Positions 1-4,216 of a DNA stretch of 7,170 nt are shown piece after piece. The position numbers and the translations under genes were made by a program. Position 1 is the first letter of the stretch; the number at the start of each line of letters is the position of its first letter. Source of the DNA: Minisyncoccota bacterium (GTDB lineage Bacteria; Patescibacteriota; Minisyncoccia; Phycocordibacterales; UBA1006). Under the pieces are notes generated by a model. That model saw only the letters and a program-made list of their open reading frames with translations, did not search any database and was not told where the DNA came from. The DNA lies in the NCBI GenBank assembly GCA_937970115.1, contig CALBVO010000012.1, forward strand, positions 1-7,170. Direction: 5' to 3'.

Positions 1-1
1 G

Positions 2-157
2 AATCAAATAGGGGAAACCGTATCTCTGACAGGGGAAAATACTCTCTCTGGTCTGGATATGTTTACTGGAACAAGTTTGAACTTTAAAAAAGATCCATTT
101 ACATCATTACTAGAGAACCGAGATGGGAAAGGTGCCAATGGTCGCGTGATTAATTAA
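2..157 (+). CDS. C-terminal fragment of an unrecognised protein (5' end outside window)
   Basis: An open frame enters from the left edge in frame 2 and runs 51 codons to a TAA at 155-157. The other two forward frames are closed early (a TAG at 9-11 and a TAA at 85-87), so this is the coding frame. The visible tail is polar and rich in Gly, Asn, Thr and Ser, for example GETVSLTGENTLSGLDMF followed by FKKDPFTSLLENRDGKGANG. It has no membrane segment or cysteine. Composition of this kind is common in the ends of secreted or surface proteins, but I do not recognise a family and assign no function. The stop codon lies just ahead of the large inverted repeat at 161-268, which probably ends this transcript. 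I am fairly sure it is coding and unsure of everything else. Confidence 0.65.
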   Translation, partial: NQIGETVSLTGENTLSGLDMFTGTSLNFKKDPFTSLLENRDGKGANGRVIN

Positions 158-160
158 TTT

Positions 161-268
161 AAAAGACAAGAAGATTTCGTTGTTGCCCACGGAATTTTTC
201 TTATTATCGTATTGAAATACGACTCAAAGAAAAATTCCTTGTCGCCTAGAACCCTTTCTTGTTTTTTT
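161..268 (+). terminator. Long nested inverted repeat with T-run: complex terminator or small structured RNA
   Basis: Hand pairing gives three coaxial stems. The outer stem is 161-173 with 255-267 (core ACAAGAA/TTCTTGT, two G-U pairs). The middle stem is a perfect 12 bp, 191-202 with 227-238 (GGAATTTTTCTT). The apical stem is 6 bp, 207-212 with 217-222 (TCGTAT/ATACGA), with a TGAA tetraloop. A large, nearly symmetric internal loop (174-190 opposite 239-254) separates the outer and middle stems, and a small 4 x 4 loop separates the middle and apical stems. The 3' end runs straight into seven T (262-268), as in intrinsic terminators. As a plain terminator it is far longer than the others in this window, which have one short stem. 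It could therefore be a processed 3' end or a stand-alone RNA. I found no convincing dedicated promoter and no match to the SRP RNA or tmRNA signatures I know. Confidence 0.6.
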
Positions 269-348
269 AAATTACAGTTTTTGATTTATTTTGACTCAGA
301 AGATATTTCATATAGTCTTAATAGTAAGAACCAATACATTTAAATACA

Positions 349-552
349 ATGAAATATTCAAGTATAATCTTTTTTGTTTCCCTCTCTGTAATTACTGCTG
401 TCATATTTCTACCTATTATGATTGTTATTGCTACGATTGGACTAGCTTTACTTATTATTTTTCTTTTTGCTGCAGATTATAAGTATATGTTGAAATTATT
501 ATGGGTATGTGCTCATGATATTTATTACCAAATAATAAACCACTTTGATTAG
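349..552 (+). CDS. Small hydrophobic membrane peptide (67 aa), unknown function
   Basis: The 67-residue product is dominated by one long hydrophobic stretch at about residues 5-42, rich in Ile, Leu, Val and Phe. This is enough for two closely spaced membrane helices around a Pro near residue 22, or one very long helix. A polar, aromatic tail follows (YKYMLKLLWV, then INHFD). No family is recognised. Three points favour a real gene: it fills a stretch otherwise empty on both strands, a clean intrinsic terminator sits at its end, and the TAG stop (550-552) lies at that hairpin's loop and first stem bases. No Shine-Dalgarno is seen. A weak -10-like TACATT (335-340) lies 8 bases before the ATG, the spacing found at the other genes here, but no good -35 accompanies it. 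A hydrophobic reading of AT-rich noncoding DNA remains possible. Confidence 0.45.
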   Translation: MKYSSIIFFVSLSVITAVIFLPIMIVIATIGLALLIIFLFAADYKYMLKLLWVCAHDIYYQIINHFD

Positions 553-562
553 TGGTTTTTTT
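537..562 (+). terminator. Intrinsic terminator of the small membrane ORF
   Basis: AAACCACT (537-544) pairs perfectly with AGTGGTTT (551-558) around a 6-base loop. The T-run covers 556-562. The upstream ORF's stop codon overlaps the loop and the first two bases of the 3' arm. Confidence 0.85.
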
Positions 563-605
563 GCATATTGTTATTCTTAGCTTGCCTTAGGATCCAGGAT
601 ATTTT

Positions 606-633
606 TTGAACATTTTATTTCTTCAGGTACTAT
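606..633 (+). promoter_or_regulatory. Probable promoter of the glycyl-tRNA synthetase gene
   Basis: TTGAAC (606-611) and TACTAT (628-633) are separated by 16 bases and match the sigma-70-type consensus at 5/6 and 4/6 positions. The predicted start of transcription is about base 640, directly before the ATG at 641. An alternative -10 in the overlapping TATTGTATAT (631-640) would move the start a few bases downstream and favour the second ATG at 659. No T-box leader or other 5' regulatory structure fits between promoter and gene, so tRNA-sensing control is unlikely. Confidence 0.5.
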
Positions 634-640
634 TGTATAT

Positions 641-2017
641 ATGAACAAGGAAACAACGATGAACGAAATTATTTCATTTGCAAAAGAAAAAGGATTTGTA
701 TTTCAATCCTCAGAAATTTACGGAGGACTGGCTGGGGCATATGACTTTGGTCCAAATGGAGTAGAGCTATTGAATAATATCAAGGCTTTTTGGTGGAAAG
801 AAAATGTTCAGAAAAAACCAAATTATTATGGTTTGGATTCAGCAATGTTTAAACATCCAAAGGTCTGGGAAGCATCAGGTCATGTTGGTGGATTTTCAGA
901 TCCAATGGCTGAATGTAAAAACTGTAATACACGTATTCGTGTCGACAAGGAACTTGAAAAAATCGGCGTTGCTGCGGATGAAAAAATGCCAGAGGACGAA
1001 ATTAATAGACTCTTTCAGGAACATGCAGAAGAAATTTCATGCCCAAAATGTGGCAAACAAGATTTTTCCGATGCCAAGGCGTTTAATCTGTTAGTGAAAT
1101 CAAATCTTGGTGATTTTACCTCTGCAGGTTCTGATCCAGTGTATTTGCCAGGAGAGGCATGTCAGGGAATTTATTTAAATTATAAAAATGTCCTAGACTC
1201 TATGCACCCTAAAATTCCATTCGGTATTGGGCAAATCAACAAGGCCTTTCGTAATGAGATTTCACCACGGAATTTCCTATTTCGAACACGTGAATTTGAA
1301 CAGGCTGATACACAATTTTTTGTAGAACCAGGAAAAAATAAAGAAGCCTTTGATACTATCAAGGCTGCACGATGGCAATGGTATCTAGATCTAGGAATTA
1401 ATCCAAAAAATCTCAGGTGGTCACAACATGACAATCTTGTATTTTATGCAGCTGATGCCTGGGATGTTGAATATAATTTCCCAACCTATGGTTTTGATGA
1501 AATAGAAGGTGTGCATGATCGAACCGATTATGACCTTACTCAACATGCAAAACATTCTGGAGTTGATTTATCGTTTAATGATAATGGGAACAAGTTCACT
1601 CCGTATATTGTAGAGACGTCTATGGGATTAGGTCGCGTTTTCTTGGCCGTATTAGCCGAAGCTTACCAACGAGAAGAGTTAGCCGAAGGTGATGAACGAA
1701 CGGTCTTGCGGTTACAACCAAACCTTGCACCAACAAAAATAGCTGTTCTTCCTTTAACAAAAAAAGACGGTCTTCCTGATATTGCACAAGATATTTATGC
1801 GACCTTGTCTGAAACCTATAATGTGAGTTACGCTGTTTCTGGATCTATTGGAAAACGCTATCGAAAGGCAGATCAAATTGGAACACCATTTTGTCTGACG
1901 ATTGATTATGAAACCAAAGACGACAATACGGTAACGATTCGTGATCGAGATTCTATGCAACAGGAGAGAGTAGCGATTGATGAATTACCGGAATATTTTA
2001 GAAATAAATTATCTTAA
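641..2017 (+). CDS. glyS: Glycyl-tRNA synthetase, single-chain dimeric (class II) type
   Basis: This cytoplasmic enzyme charges tRNA-Gly with glycine using ATP. Its 458 residues match the usual length of the alpha2 GlyRS family. The N-terminus carries the family block FQSSEIYGGLAGAYDFGPNG (21-40). A zinc-ribbon-like insertion has Cys pairs at 92/95 and 134/137. Class II motif 2 is FRNEISPR (203-210) with REFEQ (217-221), motif 3 is at 325-340 with GLGR at 329-332, and the anticodon-binding domain spans about 362-457. The glycine-pocket segment usually written RPETAQGI reads PGEACQGI (170-177) here. Two starts are possible. ATG 641 lies right after the predicted transcription start (leaderless). 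ATG 659 (452 aa) has AAGGAAA six bases upstream and gives an N-terminus nearer the family norm. The gene is monocistronic, with its own promoter and terminator. Some databases use glyQS for this form. Identity is essentially certain. Confidence 0.97.
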   Translation: MNKETTMNEIISFAKEKGFVFQSSEIYGGLAGAYDFGPNGVELLNNIKAFWWKENVQKKPNYYGLDSAMFKHPKVWEASGHVGGFSDPMAECKNCNTRIRVDKELEKIGVAADEKMPEDEINRLFQEHAEEISCPKCGKQDFSDAKAFNLLVKSNLGDFTSAGSDPVYLPGEACQGIYLNYKNVLDSMHPKIPFGIGQINKAFRNEISPRNFLFRTREFEQADTQFFVEPGKNKEAFDTIKAARWQWYLDLGINPKNLRWSQHDNLVFYAADAWDVEYNFPTYGFDEIEGVHDRTDYDLTQHAKHSGVDLSFNDNGNKFTPYIVETSMGLGRVFLAVLAEAYQREELAEGDERTVLRLQPNLAPTKIAVLPLTKKDGLPDIAQDIYATLSETYNVSYAVSGSIGKRYRKADQIGTPFCLTIDYETKDDNTVTIRDRDSMQQERVAIDELPEYFRNKLS

Positions 2018-2018
2018 T

Positions 2019-2040
2019 AAAAACACCACAAGGTGTTTTT
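2019..2040 (+). terminator. Intrinsic terminator of glyS
   Basis: AAAAACACC (2019-2027) and GGTGTTTTT (2032-2040) form a perfect 9-bp stem with a 4-base ACAA loop. It starts one base after the stop codon. The A-rich 5' arm and T-rich 3' arm make it potentially bidirectional. Confidence 0.9.
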
Positions 2041-2096
2041 ATTTTTGTCAAAATTTTAACTTTTTGTTTAAAAAGATATCTTATTGCAACATATTT

Positions 2097-2125
2097 TTGA
2101 TACGTCAAGTAATTAAGGTTATAAC
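2097..2125 (+). promoter_or_regulatory. Promoter of the methyltransferase/LOG-like operon
   Basis: TTGATA (2097-2102) and TATAAC (2120-2125) are separated by exactly 17 bases and each matches the consensus at 5/6 positions. This is one of the two best promoters in the window. The predicted transcription start is about 2132, while the ATG begins at 2134, leaving a leader of zero to two bases. No Shine-Dalgarno lies upstream of the ATG. Confidence 0.7.
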
Positions 2126-2133
2126 AATAGCAT

Positions 2134-2802
2134 ATGAAAAAAGATATACGAAAACAATATAATAATTTTGCCAATGACTTCTCTATTAATCAAAAAGAGA
2201 AAAACCAGATTAACCGTGAGTATTTATATAAATATGTAACTAATGTGAATAATAAAAAGGTACTAGATTTGTGCTGTGGGGATGGTATTGATGTTAATTA
2301 CTTTAATAATTTGGACGCAGATGTCACAGGTATCGATGCTTCTTCTGAATTAATTGAATTAGCCAAAGAAAAATACGATAACGGTACATTTCATGTTGGA
2401 CTCGCTGAAGAGTTACCTTATGAAGATAATAATTTTGATATTATTTATTCAAAATATGCAATTATGACATCAAAAAATATGCAACCTATTTTTAACGAGG
2501 TACATAGAACCTTAAAAAAAGGAGGTGAATTTATTTATTTGGTAACACATCCGTTTAGACAATTCATGGAGCGTAAAAACCTATCATCAGACTACTTTTT
2601 GCAAACGTATGTAGAAGCCAATATCCTTGATGATACCGTAACTGTTATTGAGCCAACACATACCATGAATGAATATTTTAATAGTGATTTCTTTTCAAAA
2701 TTTGAATTATTGGATTTCAAAGAAGTTTATGATCCAGCTGCAGAAGCTGTTCATGGAGGTAAATATCCTGGGTTCTTTATTATAAAAGCGCGAAAAAAAT
2801 AA
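2134..2802 (+). CDS. Class I SAM-dependent methyltransferase (Methyltransf_11/UbiE-like fold), substrate unknown
   Basis: The 222-residue soluble protein has a complete Rossmann methyltransferase core. Motif I is VLDLCCGDGID (43-53), which binds SAM. The acidic end of strand 2 is GID (66-68), the likely ribose-hydroxyl ligand. The post-III segment LAEELPYEDNNFD (90-102) resembles the adenine-contacting region of UbiE/Methyltransf_11 proteins. Motif IV is FDIIYS (101-106), and LKKGGEF (127-133) is the usual turn before strand 5. The N-terminal helix (QYNNFANDF) resembles the cap that closes over small-molecule substrates. The protein looks complete and nothing catalytic is missing. The ATG at 2134 is fixed by the promoter eight bases before it. 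It is the first gene of a two-gene operon whose second start lies one base after this stop. A small-molecule substrate is more likely than RNA or DNA, but this is inference from the cap and family. Confidence 0.88.
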   Translation: MKKDIRKQYNNFANDFSINQKEKNQINREYLYKYVTNVNNKKVLDLCCGDGIDVNYFNNLDADVTGIDASSELIELAKEKYDNGTFHVGLAEELPYEDNNFDIIYSKYAIMTSKNMQPIFNEVHRTLKKGGEFIYLVTHPFRQFMERKNLSSDYFLQTYVEANILDDTVTVIEPTHTMNEYFNSDFFSKFELLDFKEVYDPAAEAVHGGKYPGFFIIKARKK

Positions 2803-2803
2803 T

Positions 2804-3337
2804 ATGAAAATAGCAATATTTAGTTCAGCTGACTCTTATATCAGTGAAGATAATAAAAAAATTTGTATTAATATTTTAAAATATCTAAAAAAATTTAATG
2901 TAACCTTGGTTACAGGTGGGTCATTGGGTATCCCAGGATTTATGGTAGAGGAATATCAAAAAATTAGCGGAAGAACAATTATGTATTCTCCTGATCCTAA
3001 TCACACACAGCATGAAGCTCGTTATGATAATCATGACGTAAGTTATTATGATGAAGTTATCTTCGGAGAAGGATTTACTGAAAGAAGTTTAAAAATGATT
3101 AATCAAGTAGATGGCGCAATCGCATTAAATGGACGTACAGGGACATTATGTGAGTCCCTAATTGCAATAGAGGAACAGTTACCTTTGGTTGTTATTGATA
3201 GTACAGAAGGCGTTTGTGAATATTTCAAAGATATTTTGAGGTATACAAAAAAGAAACCACGAGGGTTTTTTGAAGTTGGTTCTTCTTATGGGAATCAGGT
3301 AGATAAATTAATCAATTATATTAAAAAACACTCATAA
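2804..3337 (+). CDS. LOG/SLOG-like Rossmann nucleotide-binding protein
   Basis: This 177-residue protein has the order of motifs found in the LOG (lysine decarboxylase-like) and broader SLOG/DprA-type Rossmann families. An N-terminal MKIAIFSSAD strand-loop is followed by a glycine-rich loop TGGSLGIPG (37-45), then TERSLKMI (92-99) in place of LOG's HERK helix, then GRTGTLCE (110-117) where LOG enzymes have PGGxGTxxE. LOG enzymes cleave cytokinin riboside monophosphates or other nucleoside 5'-monophosphates to free base plus phosphoribose. Other SLOG proteins only bind nucleotide ligands. The Pro and second Gly of the signature are replaced (Asn-Gly-Arg-Thr-Gly-Thr), while the Gly-Thr and Glu117 are kept, so hydrolase activity is uncertain. 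The ATG lies one base after the methyltransferase stop and lacks a Shine-Dalgarno, pointing to coupled translation. The gene ends in tandem stops TAA TGA inside a shared hairpin. Confidence 0.75.
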   Translation: MKIAIFSSADSYISEDNKKICINILKYLKKFNVTLVTGGSLGIPGFMVEEYQKISGRTIMYSPDPNHTQHEARYDNHDVSYYDEVIFGEGFTERSLKMINQVDGAIALNGRTGTLCESLIAIEEQLPLVVIDSTEGVCEYFKDILRYTKKKPRGFFEVGSSYGNQVDKLINYIKKHS

Positions 3338-3354
3338 TGAGTGTTTTTTAATAT
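3318..3354. terminator. Bidirectional terminator shared by convergent genes
   Basis: Bases 3318-3334 pair perfectly with 3338-3354 (17 bp) around a 3-base TAA loop. The core is AAAAAACACTCA/TGAGTGTTTTTT, so either strand presents a stem followed by U. The loop is the stop codon of the plus-strand gene, and the minus-strand stop (3332-3334) is in the stem. It terminates both the LOG-like operon and the winged-helix gene. Confidence 0.9.
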
Positions 3355-4165
3355 TTTTACGTACTTCTTCTGGTAAATAAAAAGGTTGTGCAATTTTATT
3401 TTTAAGTTTCAGGGCTTTTTTCTTATTTCCCTCAATTACAAAGGTACAAGGGTGATCATTGGTAAGAATTTCTTTAAGTTGTTTTTCTTGTAATCCAGGA
3501 TTCTTATTACTGCTAAATATTTTATCAATCTTTTCACCAAGCTCTTTTTTAAAGGTGGTTGTGACAATAATATTTTCAAAAACAGATAAGTGTTTGTTTC
3601 TTTTTTCTCCTTTTAATTTTAGTGTTTCGACTCTATAAAAATCTCCTTGAAAATCTTTTTTAAATTTTTTATCTAGTGCTTCGTTTCCACCAACAATATA
3701 AAAATTATAATATTTTTTATGTTCATGTTCTTGTTTCATGTTTAATTCACTTTCTGTTCTTGTTGGTACATAAATCCAAATTTGATGAGGGCAGTATGAA
3801 AAGAAAGCTTCTTTTGGAAATTTTTTTCTGAATGCTGACATGACATGTTTCCAGTGTGCGTCTAAATTCTGTAATGAATTAAATTTATAGGTAAATTTCT
3901 CACCTTCCTCTGGTAATTCAATATCCTGAACATCAATAATCTTTGAGATATTTTTTATCCATTCGTTATTAATGATGTAGTCTTTTTTATTCTTCAGGAT
4001 AACCTCAGATTCCAAGAGGGTATTGAGCTGTTTATATACTGCCTGAACGGTCACCTTAATATCTTTTTGTTTTAGATACATCTGGATACGTTTTGAACTT
4101 GCTGGTTTTTGTAGCAAAATTTCAATAATCTCCTCTTTGAGGTTTTTAATAGGTGAACCAATCAT
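3332..4165 (-). CDS. Winged-helix (wHTH) protein with uncharacterised C-terminal domain, probable transcription regulator
   Basis: The first ~66 residues look like a winged helix: helix 1 at 8-19 (LKEEIIEILLQK), helix 2 after PASSKRIQMYL, recognition helix VTVQAVYKQLNTLLES (38-53), then a wing ILKNKKDYII. The remaining ~210 residues are soluble, Lys-rich and aromatic (FNSLQNLDAHWKHVMSAF; YCPHQIWIYVP at 124-134; YYNFYIVGGNEAL) with no membrane segment. I do not recognise this part; the overall plan, a small wHTH plus a larger sensor-like domain, recalls TrmB-type regulators. An upstream in-frame start at 4249 is rejected because a TATAAT box (4177-4172) lies six bases before the ATG at 4165, giving 277 aa and a leaderless message. 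The gene is divergent from the DUF1361-M16 pair across 51 bp containing a palindrome, so autoregulation and control of that pair are plausible. The C-terminus KKHSL is encoded by the terminator arm. Confidence 0.7.
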   Translation of the reverse strand: MIGSPIKNLKEEIIEILLQKPASSKRIQMYLKQKDIKVTVQAVYKQLNTLLESEVILKNKKDYIINNEWIKNISKIIDVQDIELPEEGEKFTYKFNSLQNLDAHWKHVMSAFRKKFPKEAFFSYCPHQIWIYVPTRTESELNMKQEHEHKKYYNFYIVGGNEALDKKFKKDFQGDFYRVETLKLKGEKRNKHLSVFENIIVTTTFKKELGEKIDKIFSSNKNPGLQEKQLKEILTNDHPCTFVIEGNKKKALKLKNKIAQPFYLPEEVRKNIKKHSL

Positions 4166-4171
4166 GTTTCT

Positions 4172-4199
4172 ATTATAACGTATTGGAAGCATTTTCCAT
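4172..4199 (-). promoter_or_regulatory. Promoter of the winged-helix gene (minus strand)
   Basis: On the minus strand the -10 is a perfect TATAAT (4177 down to 4172) and the -35 is ATGGAA (4199 down to 4194, 3/6), with a 16-base spacer. The predicted transcription start falls on the A of the ATG at 4165. Confidence 0.65.
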
Positions 4200-4210
4200 T
4201 CGTGTACAAT
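4183..4210 (+). promoter_or_regulatory. Promoter of the DUF1361-M16 operon
   Basis: TTGGAA (4183-4188) and TACAAT (4205-4210, 5/6) are separated by 16 bases. The predicted transcription start is at about 4217, the A of the ATG. This rules against the in-frame GTG at 4202, which would lie upstream of the transcript. Confidence 0.6.
4184..4198. promoter_or_regulatory. Candidate operator: inverted repeat TGGAA-N5-TTCCA
   Basis: TGGAA (4184-4188) and TTCCA (4194-4198) are perfect inverted repeats with a 5-base spacer. The centre is at 4191, exactly midway between the ATG bases 4165 and 4217. Each arm makes up five bases of one of the two -35 boxes. A dimeric regulator bound here would cover both promoters. 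Part of the symmetry may simply reflect two similar promoters facing apart. Confidence 0.4.
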
Positions 4211-4216
4211 AAAAGT

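Noticed and set aside
291..482. TTG-started ORF overlapping the small membrane peptide in another frame
   Set aside because: Its product is Tyr/Cys-rich and out of frame with the better ORF at 349-552, which has an ATG and ends at the terminator.
553..640. T-box riboswitch ahead of glyS
   Set aside because: The space between the upstream terminator and the promoter is too short and no T-box sequence or specifier hairpin is seen.
804..1094. Plus-strand ORF of 96 codons in another frame
   Set aside because: It lies wholly within GlyRS, whose zinc-ribbon region is clearly coding in its own frame.
1180..1434. Minus-strand ORF of 84 codons
   Set aside because: It is an antisense shadow within the certain GlyRS gene, with no family features and no promoter.
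1754..1960. Minus-strand ORF of 68 codons
   Set aside because: It is antisense to the GlyRS anticodon-binding domain and has no independent support.
2050..2080. Hairpin CTTTTT/AAAAAG near 2060-2075
   Set aside because: It is an AT-only stem in an AT-rich gap, of the kind expected by chance, and follows an already complete terminator.
1977..2162. Plus-strand ORF of 61 codons
   Set aside because: It begins inside the end of glyS and reads through its terminator and the next promoter; it has no coding features.
2519..2528. Perfect Shine-Dalgarno-like AAGGAGGTGA
   Set aside because: It lies inside the methyltransferase gene and encodes KKGGE of a conserved family turn. No ATG follows at a suitable distance. 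It is the best SD match in the window but is not a start signal.
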